Origin: Aromatoleum toluvorans
GTDB lineage: Bacteria; Pseudomonadota; Gammaproteobacteria; Burkholderiales; Rhodocyclaceae
Reading direction: 5' to 3'
Length of the DNA stretch: 64,000 nt
Assembly: GCF_012910905.1 (NCBI RefSeq)
Contig: NZ_WTVN01000003.1
Location: forward strand, 150,228 to 214,227
The notes under the pieces: generated by a model
What the model saw: only the letters and a program-made list of their open reading frames with translations
What the model was told of the DNA's origin: nothing
The model's database searches: none
Shown here: positions 8,366 to 18,827 of the stretch, piece after piece
Position numbering within the stretch: the stretch's first letter is position 1
How the letters are laid out: the number at the start of each line of letters is the position of its first letter
Translations under genes and position numbers: made by a program

Positions 8366-9133
8366 TTAACCGGCCATCGTCAGGCCGCCCGACACGCTCA
8401 TCACCTGACCGGTGATGAACGCGGCGTCGTCGCTGGCGAGGAAGGCCACTGCGCCCGGCAGGTCGCCCGGCTGGCCGAGGCGGCCGAAGGGGACGGCGCG
8501 GGTGAAGGCTGTGCGCAGCTTCTCGCCGCGTTCGCCTTCGCCGCAGATGTCGTCGAGCAGCGGGGTGTCGGTCGGGCCGGGGCACACGACGTTGATGTTG
8601 ATCTGCTGGCGGGCGAGTTCGCGCGCCATCGTCTTCGAGAACGAGATCAGCCCGCCCTTGCAGAAGGAGTACACCGCCTCGCCCGACGACCCGACGCGGC
8701 CGGCGTCGGACGCGACGTTGATCACCCGGCCGCGGCCGCGCTCGCGCATGCCCTTGACGACCGCGTGGTGCATGTACAGCGCGCCGTACAGGTTGATCGC
8801 GACGATCTTGTCCCACAGCGGCTTTTCGGTGTCGAGGAAGTTGCCGACCTTGTCCCAGCCGGCGTTGTTCACCAGCACGTCGATCGGGCCGAGTTCGCCT
8901 TCCGCGGCGGTCACGGCGGTGATCACGGAATCCTGGCTGGTCAGGTCGACCGCATAGGCGCGCGCCTTGCCGCCGGCAGACTGGATTTCCGCGGCGACGG
9001 CTTCGGCCGCTTCGCGGTTGATGTCGAACACGGCGACGCTCGCGCGCTCTTCGCCAAAGCGGCGGCAGATTGCGGAACCGATGCCACCGGCACCACCCGT
9101 CACGATCACGACCTTGCCTTCAAGACCTCTCAT
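8366..9133 (-). CDS. badH: 2-hydroxycyclohexanecarboxyl-CoA dehydrogenase (SDR)
   Basis: A 255-residue classical short-chain dehydrogenase: TGGAGGIGSAI (nucleotide binding), NNAG (residues near 90), the catalytic Ser in NVASDAGRVGSS and YSFCK (YxxxK). The last residues VSGGLTMAG are typical of the family. BadH oxidises 2-hydroxycyclohexanecarboxyl-CoA with NAD to the 2-keto compound, the substrate of BadI encoded directly downstream. It is divergent from the MarR regulator gene across a 99-base gap. Assignment to BadH rather than a generic SDR rests on length and on the complete pathway around it. Confidence 0.88.
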   Translation of the reverse strand: MRGLEGKVVIVTGGAGGIGSAICRRFGEERASVAVFDINREAAEAVAAEIQSAGGKARAYAVDLTSQDSVITAVTAAEGELGPIDVLVNNAGWDKVGNFLDTEKPLWDKIVAINLYGALYMHHAVVKGMRERGRGRVINVASDAGRVGSSGEAVYSFCKGGLISFSKTMARELARQQININVVCPGPTDTPLLDDICGEGERGEKLRTAFTRAVPFGRLGQPGDLPGAVAFLASDDAAFITGQVMSVSGGLTMAG

Positions 9134-9188
9134 TTTGCTTCCTCCTGTTGGGTAACCATCAATTCGGCCCGTTGCGTCCGGGCCATGC

Positions 9189-9217
9189 TTTGCGATTCAA
9201 TGGGCGCCGTTCGCAAA
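9189..9217. promoter_or_regulatory. Candidate BadR operator TTTGCGA-N15-TCGCAAA
   Basis: A perfect 7-base inverted repeat lies in the badH/badR divergent gap, 16 bases before the chosen badR start. The TTTGC/GCAAA core recurs in the aliB/aliA divergent region. Binding by the MarR protein is inferred. Confidence 0.5.
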
Positions 9218-9232
9218 CGACATGACGCCCCG

Positions 9233-9703
9233 ATGAAAGACCTTTCCGCTGCCAAGGACCTCGCCACGATGGAGATCAGCAACCGGCTGTTCTTCCGTTT
9301 CTTCCAGGCCGCGAACACGCTGCACACCAAGGGCACGCAGGCCCTCGACGAGTTCGGCGTGACGACGCAGCAGTGGTCCGTGCTCGGCGCCCTGTCCCGC
9401 CCGAAGGTCAAGGAAGGCATGGGTATCGGTGAGCTGTCGCGCTTCCTGCTCGTCAGCCGCCAGAACCTGTCGGGCATCCTCACCCGCCTCGAACGCGACG
9501 GCCTGATCGAACGCGCAACCAGCGCCGAAGACCGCCGCTCCGTGAAAGTCAGGCTCAGCCCGAAGGGCGAGGAGCTGTGGGTCAAACTCGCCGATCCCAT
9601 CCACGACTTCTACGACCAGGCGCTGAAAGGCTTCTCGTTCGATGACCGCTTGCAGTTCATCCATTACGTGAGCCTCTTGCAGCGCAACATGGCCAGGCTT
9701 TAG
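9233..9703 (+). CDS. badR: MarR-family regulator of alicyclic acid degradation (BadR-like)
   Basis: A 156-residue MarR protein: winged helix with IGELSRFLLVSRQNLSGILT (recognition helix region) and the wing ERDGLIERATSAEDRRSVKV containing the conserved DRR. N- and C-terminal helices form the dimer interface. It is divergent from badHI and its last four bases overlap the convergent aliB gene end. BadR of R. palustris, also next to badH, is a MarR-type regulator of anaerobic benzoate degradation. The start at 9233 is used; an in-frame ATG at 9200 would lie inside the candidate operator and add eleven residues. Whether it represses or activates, and its ligand, cannot be read here. Confidence 0.82.
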   Translation: MKDLSAAKDLATMEISNRLFFRFFQAANTLHTKGTQALDEFGVTTQQWSVLGALSRPKVKEGMGIGELSRFLLVSRQNLSGILTRLERDGLIERATSAEDRRSVKVRLSPKGEELWVKLADPIHDFYDQALKGFSFDDRLQFIHYVSLLQRNMARL

Positions 9704-10848
9704 ATCTCGTGCGCCGCCAGTTTCTGGCGGCCGATGATCATCTTCATGATGTTCGCGGTGCCGTCGCCGATCTGCAGGCCCATGACGTCGCGATAGCGCT
9801 GACCGAAGTCGTAGTCGCTCGCGTAGCCGCCGTGGCCGTGCGTAAGCAGGCACTGGTGGATGATTTCGCAGGCGAGCTTGGGCGCCCACCACTTGCACAT
9901 CGCCGCCTCGGCCGTGTGTTCCAGTCCCTGGTCCTTCAGCCACAGCGTCTTCAGGCATAGCGCGCGGCAGGCCTCGTACATCGTCTCGGCTTCGGCGAGC
10001 GGGAAAGTCACGCCCTGGAAGTCGCCGATCTTCTTGCCGAAGGCCTCGCGCTCCTGCACGTAGCGCCAGGTCTCGTCGAGCGAGGCGCGCACGACGCCCA
10101 TGCACTGGATGCCGATCAGCGCGCGGCTGTAGTCGAAGCCCTGCATCACCTGCACGAAGCCCTTGCCCTCGTCGCCGAGCATCATCCCGGCCGGCACGCG
10201 CACGTCGTCGAAGAAGATCGAGCCGCGGCCCACCGGGCGAGTACCGATGTCGTCGAAGGCCGTGCGGGTGATGCCCGGCAGATCCATCGGCACGAGGAAG
10301 GCGCTGATGCCGCGGGCGCGGTCGGCTTCGCTGCCGGTGCGGGCGAACACCACCGCCACGTCCGACTGGGTGGCCATCGAGATCGAGGTCTTCTCGCCGT
10401 TGAGCACCCAGAAATCGCCGTCGCGCGTCGCCTTCAGCTTGAGGCGCGCCGCGTCCGAACCGGCGCTCGGCTCGGTCAGCGCGATCGCGATCGACTTCTT
10501 GCCGGCGATGACCTGGCCCAGCCACTCCTTCGCGATCTCCGGCTGCGCGTAGTTCGCGACGATCTGGCCGCACAGCGAGGTGAGGAGGTTCACGTACGAG
10601 ACGTTGAAGTCGCCGTAGGAGATCTGCTCCAGCAGCAGGCCGCTGGTCACGCAGTCCACGCCCAGGCCTCCGTGCGCTTCCGACAGTTCCGGCCCGAGGA
10701 AGCCGAGCTCGCCCATCTCGCGGATCACTTCGCGCTCGATGCGCTCGGCTTTTTCACGTGCCTTGTAGCCGGGAGCGAGACGCTCGCGGGCATAACGGCT
10801 GGCGGTATCGACGAGCGCCTGCTGCTCGGGGCTGAGACTGAAATCCAT
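9700..10848 (-). CDS. aliB: Cyclohexanecarboxyl-CoA dehydrogenase
   Basis: A 382-residue acyl-CoA dehydrogenase homologue with ALTEPSAGSDAARLKLKA and THGHGGYASDYDFGQRYRD. At the position of the usual catalytic Glu (YEGT) it has QIGDGTANIM, that is Asp at about residue 362. An Asp base is a known feature of cyclic acyl-CoA dehydrogenases acting on cyclohexanecarboxyl- or cyclohexenecarboxyl-CoA. It would form cyclohex-1-ene-1-carboxyl-CoA, the substrate of BadK. The ATG at 10848 is preceded by GGAGGAG; an in-frame ATG ten codons upstream has no good site. It is divergent from aliA across 430 bases. Confidence 0.88.
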   Translation of the reverse strand: MDFSLSPEQQALVDTASRYARERLAPGYKAREKAERIEREVIREMGELGFLGPELSEAHGGLGVDCVTSGLLLEQISYGDFNVSYVNLLTSLCGQIVANYAQPEIAKEWLGQVIAGKKSIAIALTEPSAGSDAARLKLKATRDGDFWVLNGEKTSISMATQSDVAVVFARTGSEADRARGISAFLVPMDLPGITRTAFDDIGTRPVGRGSIFFDDVRVPAGMMLGDEGKGFVQVMQGFDYSRALIGIQCMGVVRASLDETWRYVQEREAFGKKIGDFQGVTFPLAEAETMYEACRALCLKTLWLKDQGLEHTAEAAMCKWWAPKLACEIIHQCLLTHGHGGYASDYDFGQRYRDVMGLQIGDGTANIMKMIIGRQKLAAHEI

Positions 10849-11278
10849 CGCTGCTCCTCCTGTGTAGGTTTTGCGCATTCTAGGGAGTGCCGAACTTTTC
10901 TGTCAATACATTGCTATTTAACTTTTCGACGGACGAAGATGCGAACACGCCAGAATCAGTAACAATGCTTGTACGAAGCCATCCGTGTCAGACACTTAGG
11001 TCACCACAGCTATTTCATGGAGATCCGTTACCGCCGTCTGATGTGCAAAGATATTGACTTAGGTTTGCAAAGGGAATAGCTTTGCGACGCCGTCGGCGAA
11101 GGTCGACGGGCGAGATCAACGAGCGGGACGTGCTCCGGCAAGGACGGGCGCGACAGGTTTCGGGCGACGCTCTTCCCGCCGTCGCGCGGACCAGGTCGCC
11201 CCTTCCCATGAGGCGGTCTCGCTAGACGACAATCGAGGGTTGCGCGGGCCACGCGTCCGCGGACGAGGAGAGAAAAAG
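10849..11278. promoter_or_regulatory. aliB/aliA divergent control region with TTTGC/GCAAA repeats
   Basis: This 430-base gap holds no convincing gene. It is clearly richer in A+T than its neighbours. It contains TGCAAA-N14-TTTGCA (11044-11069) overlapping GCAAAG-N7-CTTTGC (11067-11085), and a single TTTGCG at 10869-10874 near the aliB start. The same core occurs in the badH/badR gap, so these are candidate sites for the MarR regulator. Promoters for aliB (leftward) and aliA (rightward) must be here; I see no strong sigma-70 match. Confidence 0.5.
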
Positions 11279-12906
<1,628 letters not shown>

Positions 12907-12907
<1 letters not shown>

Positions 12908-13701
12908 TGACGACGGGAAACGACGAGATGACTTCGGTAATCCTCACCGAGACGCGCGGCAAGGTCGGCCTCATCCGCATCAACCGCCCGGAAGTCTTCA
13001 ACGCGCTCAACGACGACGTGATGAGCGCGATCGGCCAGGCGCTCGACGGCTTCGAAGCGGACCCGGGCATCGCCTGCGTCGTGGTCACCGGCTCCGAAAA
13101 GGCCTTCGCCGCCGGCGCGGACATCGCCGCGATGCGCTCGATGGACTACATGGACGCGTACAAGGGCGACTTCATCACGCGCAACTGGGAACGCCTCAAG
13201 ACCTTCCGCAAGCCCACGATCGCCGCCGTGTCGGGCGTCGCGCTGGGCGGCGGGTGCGAACTGGCGATGATGTGCGACATCGTCTTCGCCGCCGAAAACG
13301 CCCGCTTCGGCCAGCCGGAGATCAGGATCGGCACGATCCCCGGCGCCGGCGGCACGCAGCGTCTGCCGCGCGCGGTGGGCAAGACCAAGGCGATGGACCT
13401 GTGCCTCACCGGGCGCATGATGGATGCACAGGAAGCGGAGCGCAGCGGGCTCGTCGCGCGCATCTATCCGGCGGAGAGCGTGCTCGACGAGGCGCTCGCG
13501 GCCGCCGCGAAGATCGCCGAGTTCTCGCTGCCGGTGCTCATGATGATGAAGGAAACGGTCAACCGCGCCTTCGAAGGCCCGCTCAACGAAGGCCTGCTGT
13601 TCGAACGGCGCACGCTGCACGCGACCTTCGGACTGGCGGACCAGAAGGAAGGCATGGCCGCCTTCGTCGAGAAGCGTCCGCCGCGCTTCACCCACCGATA
13701 A
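12907..13701 (+). CDS. badK: Cyclohex-1-ene-1-carboxyl-CoA hydratase
   Basis: A 264-residue crotonase-family enzyme with KAFAAGADIAAM and SGVALGGGCELAMM (oxyanion hole), and GQPEIRIGTIPGAGGTQRL carrying the catalytic Glu of hydratases. It would add water to cyclohex-1-ene-1-carboxyl-CoA to give the substrate of BadH. The ATG at 12907 overlaps the aliA stop, favouring coupled translation; an ATG at 12928 would give the 257-residue length more usual for BadK and remains possible. Generic enoyl-CoA hydratase is the alternative, made less likely by context. Confidence 0.86.
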
Positions 13702-13712
13702 GCGTCTGCATA

Positions 13713-13739
13713 CGGCCCCGCGCATCCGTCGCGGGGCCG
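13713..13739. terminator. Hairpin between convergent badK and DUF1615 genes
   Basis: A 10-bp perfect stem (CGGCCCCGCG / CGCGGGGCCG, 7-base loop) fills the 43-base gap between converging genes. There is no T-run in either direction, so it is a probable but atypical bidirectional terminator. Confidence 0.55.
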
Positions 13740-13744
13740 ACCGC

Positions 13745-15112
13745 TCAAAGTCTGGTGCCGTTCGTCCACACGGGCTGCAGGTCGGGCACTGCGGCTGCGC
13801 GGCCCATGCACGTGCGATAGCGCATGTTCACCCTGTCGGCGAACCACGCCGTCGTAATCTTGCTCGTGATCTTGGGGCTCTTCAGCCGGATCTGCGGAAC
13901 CGCCTCGCGGGGCACCGGGCGCCCCGCCGCTTCGTCGGCGAGCGCGAACACCCGCTGGTAGAGCTTCGTCTGGCCGAAGGCGTCGGATTTCTCCTGTCGC
14001 AGGGCGGATTCGATCTCGACCGCGTTGAGCCGCAAGCGCCGCGAAATCCTCGCCGCCGCCCGCTGCGTATCGCTCGCGACCGCGCTCGCGCGCCCGTCGT
14101 CGTAGCGCAGCAGGTCTCCGTCCGGCACCAGCTTCTGCCCCGTCACCTTGGCCAGGGCCAGCTGGAATGCCGCATTGCGGCTCGCGTAATGGCCGGCGTT
14201 GAAGTCTGCGAAGCGGTAGACCGCGCTGCGGTAGGGCGCGGGATAGTCCAGCAGGTGCGCAATGCCGAAGTACACACCCCCGCGACGCGAGAACACGGCT
14301 TCCCGCACCCGGCCGTTGGTTGCGCCGGCATAAGGTTTCTCGCGCGCATGCTCTTCCGCGAACGCGACGCTCACCTGCATCGGGCCGCCCGTGTGCACCG
14401 GGTTGTATCCGCTGAGCAACAGCTTTCCGCCCGGCACCTCGTCGATGATGTCGCCGTAGAGGATGCTCATCTGGCGCTCGGTCTTCAGACTGTCGATGCG
14501 CTGGCGGTAGGTCCGCCCGTCGCGCGAAGGCTTCGCCAGCGCGGCATCCAGCGCCATTTTCGGAATCAGGTAGCGCTTGCGGCGCGTTTCGATCTCGCGC
14601 CACACGATGCGCGACAGGCCGGGCACCACGGGATCCGCCTGGAAACCCGATTCCTGCTCGATGACGGCGATGGATGCGCAGAAGTTTTCCGCGCTCGGCG
14701 CGAGGCGCAGCCCCATGAAGGCTGCGACGATGTCGGCCGCCCATTCGTCGCGCTCGCGGGTGACGCCGGGTGGCAGCAACGCATAGACGAACCTGCGCGC
14801 GTCCTGCTCCTGCACGCGCGGCGGGAAGCCCGGGACGAAGCGGCCGTCTGCCGGGGCGGGCGGCACGACACCGGGAGGCGGAACAACGCCAGGCGATGGC
14901 ACGACACCCGGCAGCGGCACGGCGCCCGGCAGGGCTGAACCGCCCGGCACCGGCAGGGCCGATGCGGACGAAAGCGTGTCGGGCGTCCGCATCTCGACCG
15001 GTGCGGGCGCCTGCACGGCGGGGGGCGGCGGAACGGCGGCACAGCCGCCAAGCATTGCGGCGGCAAGGCCGAGAAGAATGGGGACAGGTCGGAAGATGCG
15101 CTGCGGAGTCAT
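13745..15112 (-). CDS. DUF1615 family lipoprotein
   Basis: A 455-residue protein with a lipoprotein signal (hydrophobic stretch ILLGLAAAMLGGC, Cys at about 24), a Pro-rich linker with tandem PGVVP-like units (about residues 57-88) and a C-terminal domain of the conserved DUF1615 type, with SIAVIEQESGFQADP, SGYNPVHTGGPMQVS and RGGVYFGIAHLLDY. The IEQESGF motif recalls lytic transglycosylase-like folds, so a cell-wall role is possible but unproven. The tandem Pro repeats are encoded by near-identical DNA units and may vary in number between strains. The ATG at 15112 is chosen; one at 15124 would give a longer but less typical signal peptide. Confidence 0.8.
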   Translation of the reverse strand: MTPQRIFRPVPILLGLAAAMLGGCAAVPPPPAVQAPAPVEMRTPDTLSSASALPVPGGSALPGAVPLPGVVPSPGVVPPPGVVPPAPADGRFVPGFPPRVQEQDARRFVYALLPPGVTRERDEWAADIVAAFMGLRLAPSAENFCASIAVIEQESGFQADPVVPGLSRIVWREIETRRKRYLIPKMALDAALAKPSRDGRTYRQRIDSLKTERQMSILYGDIIDEVPGGKLLLSGYNPVHTGGPMQVSVAFAEEHAREKPYAGATNGRVREAVFSRRGGVYFGIAHLLDYPAPYRSAVYRFADFNAGHYASRNAAFQLALAKVTGQKLVPDGDLLRYDDGRASAVASDTQRAAARISRRLRLNAVEIESALRQEKSDAFGQTKLYQRVFALADEAAGRPVPREAVPQIRLKSPKITSKITTAWFADRVNMRYRTCMGRAAAVPDLQPVWTNGTRL

Positions 15113-15388
15113 CGGGCGAGGCACAAGGAAATCAGGCCGCGTCTCCGGAGGGATTCCCGATGCCGCGGCGCGCGGGCAGCCACGACCTTGGCCGGGCCAC
15201 CAGACAGGAGCGCAACAGTACCAGATTGTGCGGCGCGATTTCGCCCTTTTTCCCGCCCCGCGCGGCCATACGATGCGCTTGCACTATCCGTGCCGCACAT
15301 ACCGTCGCATGGGTCTACCATGTCGATGCGGGCTCGCGGAGGGCACGTGCCGCGACCACCAACGATACGACGACAACGGAGAGAGTTC

Positions 15389-16315
15389 ATGAGGATTGCA
15401 GTGATGGGAGCCGGCGCAGTCGGCTGCTACTACGGCGGCATGCTCGCGCGCGCCGGTCATGAGGTGACGCTGATCGGACGTCCCGTGCACGTGGACGCCG
15501 TGAGGCGCGATGGCCTGCTGCTTGACACGCGCGATTTCCAGGAGCGCGTGCCGGTGCGGGCGAGTACCAGCGCCGAGGCCGTACGCGGCGCGCAGCTCGT
15601 GCTGTGCTGCGTGAAATCGACCGACACCGCCAGCGCCGCCGTGGAGCTGGCGCCGCACCTCGCGACGGAGGCGATCGTGCTCAGCCTGCAGAACGGCGTC
15701 GACAACGCGGAGCGGCTGCAGGCGCTATTGGGCCGCGAGGTCGGCGCCGCCGTGGTCTATGTCGCGACCGAGATGGCGGGACCCGGTCATGTGAAGCACC
15801 ATGGCCGCGGCGAACTGGTGATCGGCCCGTCCGACGCGTCCGCGCGGCTCGTCGAACTCTTCGCCGCCGCCGGCGTGCCCGTCGAGGTGTCGGACAACGT
15901 CGTCGGCGCCTTGTGGGCGAAGCTGATCCTCAACTGCGCCTACAACGCGCTGTCGGCGATCACGCAACAGCCCTATGGCCGGCTCATCGTGGGCGACAGT
16001 GTCGAGGACGTGATGCGCGATGTGGTGCAGGAGTGCCTCGACCTGGCGTGGGCCGAAGGCATCACGGTGCCGGGCGACAGCTGGGAATCGGTGCAGCGGA
16101 TCGCACAGACGATGCCGGCGCAGTTCTCGTCGACCGCGCAGGATCTCGCGCGCGGCAAGCGCAGCGAAATCGATCACCTGAACGGTTTCGTGCTGCGCCG
16201 GGGCAAGGCGCTGGGCGTCGCGACGCCGGTCAACCGCGCGCTGTACGCCGTGGTGAAGCTGCTGGAAGAACGCGCTGCCGGCGACGCCGGCCAGACCGCA
16301 TCCCCTGCTGCCTGA
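15389..16315 (+). CDS. panE: 2-dehydropantoate 2-reductase family protein
   Basis: A 308-residue protein beginning with the Rossmann motif MRIAVMGAGAVGCYYGG, followed by CCVKSTDT, LSLQNGVDNAE and ALWAKLILNCAYNALSAIT, all typical of ApbA/PanE. The catalytic Lys is in LWAKLILN. It would reduce ketopantoate to pantoate with NADPH for CoA synthesis. The start has GGAGAG upstream. Paralogues of this family act on other 2-oxo acids, so the exact substrate is probable rather than certain. It converges with the helicase gene with a 21-base gap. Confidence 0.83.
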   Translation: MRIAVMGAGAVGCYYGGMLARAGHEVTLIGRPVHVDAVRRDGLLLDTRDFQERVPVRASTSAEAVRGAQLVLCCVKSTDTASAAVELAPHLATEAIVLSLQNGVDNAERLQALLGREVGAAVVYVATEMAGPGHVKHHGRGELVIGPSDASARLVELFAAAGVPVEVSDNVVGALWAKLILNCAYNALSAITQQPYGRLIVGDSVEDVMRDVVQECLDLAWAEGITVPGDSWESVQRIAQTMPAQFSSTAQDLARGKRSEIDHLNGFVLRRGKALGVATPVNRALYAVVKLLEERAAGDAGQTASPAA

Positions 16316-16336
16316 CCGACCTACCCCGGCGCCGGA

Positions 16337-18379
16337 TCACCGCGGCTTGCGCTGCCCGGTCGGCTGGCGCCGGGGCGCATCACCCCGCCGCGGCTTGCCG
16401 CGCCCGCCTACCCGGCCCTTCGAATCGCGCCGCCGCCCGTGCTGGCGCGCAAGCATTTCGTCGATCGTTTCGGAGGTGCTGCGCGCGAGCGCCACGGCGA
16501 CTTCGGCGTCGGGATAATGCTTCGGCAGGCGGTAGCCCAGCCACGCATAGGCCGAGTACTTCTTGCACGCATCCTCGGCCGCCTGCAGCGCGTAACGTCC
16601 GCTGCCCATCGGCTCGATCGCGAGATGCGAGGTGCGCTCCTTCGACAACGAACGCGCCCATTCCTGCCACGCCTGGTTGAGCGATTCGACGCGCGTCGAC
16701 ACCGGCACGAGCGACAGCGTGAAGCGGTGCTCGAGCGACAGCGGCAGCGTGTCGAGCCAGCGCGCGCGCTCGATCTGCTCGGTGAGGTCGCCGGGCAGGA
16801 AGAAGTCGTCGGTGAGGTCGATGTTGCGCGAGAAGAGTTCGAGCAGCCGCGCGAGCGCGCGCTCACCGGTCGCGGCCGAGATGCTTTTCAGGTGGTGCAG
16901 TGAAGGCGTCACGTAGAAGCCGCGGCTCGACAGCGGATCGGCGGACGTGCGCATCAGCCGGCCGACGATGCGGTGCGTGTGATCGTCGAAGCCCGCGACG
17001 AGGCCGGCCTCGTGCAGGCCGAAGCGCCCTGCCCGCCCGGCGATCTGGTGCGTGAGCCAGGGCGGCAGGATGTCCTCCGAGATGCCGTCGAACTTCTTCG
17101 CGGTCGAGAACACCACCCGCGCGACCGGCAGGTTCAGCCCCATGCCGATCGCGTCGGTCGCGACGACGATGTCGGCCTCGCCGTCGCGAAAGCGCTGCGC
17201 CTGCGCGCGTCGCACCTCCGGCGACAGGTTGCCGTAGATCGTCGCGACGCGAAAACCCGCCTCGGCGATGTTGGTCGCCCAGTTCAGCACGTCGCGGCGC
17301 GAGAACGCGATCACCGCGTCGCCGCGCCGCAACTGGCCGATGCTGCCGACCGCGCGTTGCGCCATCTCCAGCGGCGACTTGCGTTCGAGCGTGCGCACCT
17401 CCAGCTCGCAGCCGAGACGCTCGGCGAGGGCTTCCACTGCCGGACGCGCGGACAGCGCGCCGAGCAGGAACACCGTCTTCGCGGCGGCCCCGCACACCGC
17501 CGCCGTCCACGCCGAACCGCGTTCGAGGTCCTCCAGCATCTGGATCTCGTCGATCACCGCGACCTCGACCGGCCGCGACGTGTCGAGCATCTCGATGGTG
17601 CTCGCGACGTGGGTCGCGCCGGGGGTGATGCGCCGCTCCTCGCCGGTGACGAGGCTCACCGCGACGCCGCGGTCCGCGAGGCGCTCGTAGTTTTCCAGTG
17701 CCAGCAGGCGCAGCGGCGCCAGATACACGCCGCTCGCCGCCTGCGCCAGCGCCTCCATCGCCTGGTGCGTCTTGCCCGAATTGGTCGGCCCCAGGATCGC
17801 GATGAAACGGCGCCGCATCATGTACGCCGTCTCGAAGGACTCCGGATAGCGCGTCAGCTTGACCGTGTCGCGCGCGGCCTCCGCCAGCGTCTCCGCGCGG
17901 CGGCGCACCGCCGCTTCCGCAAGCCGGTCCTCGACGATGCGGAAGCGCCGGCTCGCCAGTTCCTTGCCGGTCTCCAGCGCACGCAGGAAGCGCGCACCGT
18001 CCAGCCCTTCGGCCTGCGCCCGCTGCAGCACCCCGGTGACGAAGGCGCGCACGTCGGCCTCGAACTCGGCGACCGACGACATGTGAAGCCGCTCGCGCAC
18101 CAGCGCGAGGTGCTTCTCCTCGGGCAGCTTGCGCCACTTCTGCACGCGCGCCAGCACGCAGCGCTCGGGCACCAGACGATAGGGGAAACGCCGCCCGCCG
18201 GCCTCCACTTCGCCGGCGACCTCGATCGCCACCGCCCCCTCGTTGTGCACGAGGCGTGCGTTGAAGCTTTGCAGCCACAGATGCAACTCGCGCGCCACGT
18301 CGAGCAGCGCATCGTCGCCCTCCGGGTCCTCCCCGGCCGGTACGGCGGCTTCGGGGTCGATGAAGAAATCGTCTTCCAA
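16337..18379 (-). CDS. SUV3/MgpS-like DExH-box RNA helicase
   Basis: A 680-residue superfamily 2 helicase: Walker A in ILGPTNSGKTH (about residue 193), DEVH-like box AVIDEIQMLED, motif V/VI region VVATDAIGMGLNLPVARVVF and HQIAGRAGRFG. This order and the GPTNSGKT form are those of SUV3, the mitochondrial degradosome helicase, and its proteobacterial homologues. A C-terminal tail rich in Arg, Gly and Lys (from about residue 655) probably binds RNA. The protein is a stand-alone gene with no obvious operon partner. Function in RNA turnover is by family analogy. Confidence 0.85.
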   Translation of the reverse strand: MEDDFFIDPEAAVPAGEDPEGDDALLDVARELHLWLQSFNARLVHNEGAVAIEVAGEVEAGGRRFPYRLVPERCVLARVQKWRKLPEEKHLALVRERLHMSSVAEFEADVRAFVTGVLQRAQAEGLDGARFLRALETGKELASRRFRIVEDRLAEAAVRRRAETLAEAARDTVKLTRYPESFETAYMMRRRFIAILGPTNSGKTHQAMEALAQAASGVYLAPLRLLALENYERLADRGVAVSLVTGEERRITPGATHVASTIEMLDTSRPVEVAVIDEIQMLEDLERGSAWTAAVCGAAAKTVFLLGALSARPAVEALAERLGCELEVRTLERKSPLEMAQRAVGSIGQLRRGDAVIAFSRRDVLNWATNIAEAGFRVATIYGNLSPEVRRAQAQRFRDGEADIVVATDAIGMGLNLPVARVVFSTAKKFDGISEDILPPWLTHQIAGRAGRFGLHEAGLVAGFDDHTHRIVGRLMRTSADPLSSRGFYVTPSLHHLKSISAATGERALARLLELFSRNIDLTDDFFLPGDLTEQIERARWLDTLPLSLEHRFTLSLVPVSTRVESLNQAWQEWARSLSKERTSHLAIEPMGSGRYALQAAEDACKKYSAYAWLGYRLPKHYPDAEVAVALARSTSETIDEMLARQHGRRRDSKGRVGGRGKPRRGDAPRRQPTGQRKPR

Positions 18380-18607
18380 TTAAGGTGTTCCGTGCATCAA
18401 AGGGTGGAGGGTCTCACGTCCGGGCCACGAAGCGGTAGTCCGCGCAGCGATCTCGCGCCGTTCGCCCGTATCGCCGCAGAAGACATGCCGCATCCATCCA
18501 GTCATTCCAATTCAAGATGCATTGCATCAGAATAATTCACTTTACGTGATCCGTTGCCGCCGGTAGCCTGCGCTTCCCCACCGATCCACCGACAGCGGAA
18601 GACGAAC

Positions 18608-18811
18608 ATGCCCTACGTGAACATCAAGATTACGCGCGAAGGCGCCACCCCGGACCAGAAGGCCGAACTGATCCGCGGCGTCACGCGGCTGCTGCAGGAC
18701 GTTCTCGGCAAGAATCCGCAGACCACCGTCGTCGTCATCGACGAGGTCGACACCGACAACTGGGGAATCGGCGGCGAAAGCGTGACCGTCCGGCGCAAGC
18801 GCGGGCAATGA
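18608..18811 (+). CDS. 4-oxalocrotonate tautomerase-like protein
   Basis: A 67-residue protein of the tautomerase superfamily. Pro directly follows the initiator Met (MPYVNIKITREG), the catalytic amino-terminal proline after Met removal. Length is usual for 4-OT subunits (about 60-70), which act as hexamers or dimers of trimers. ATG has GGAAGACGAAC upstream. It stands alone between divergently and convergently oriented genes, without a meta-cleavage pathway, so the substrate is unknown. Confidence 0.82.
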   Translation: MPYVNIKITREGATPDQKAELIRGVTRLLQDVLGKNPQTTVVVIDEVDTDNWGIGGESVTVRRKRGQ

Positions 18812-18827
18812 CCCGCGACCCCGGCAC

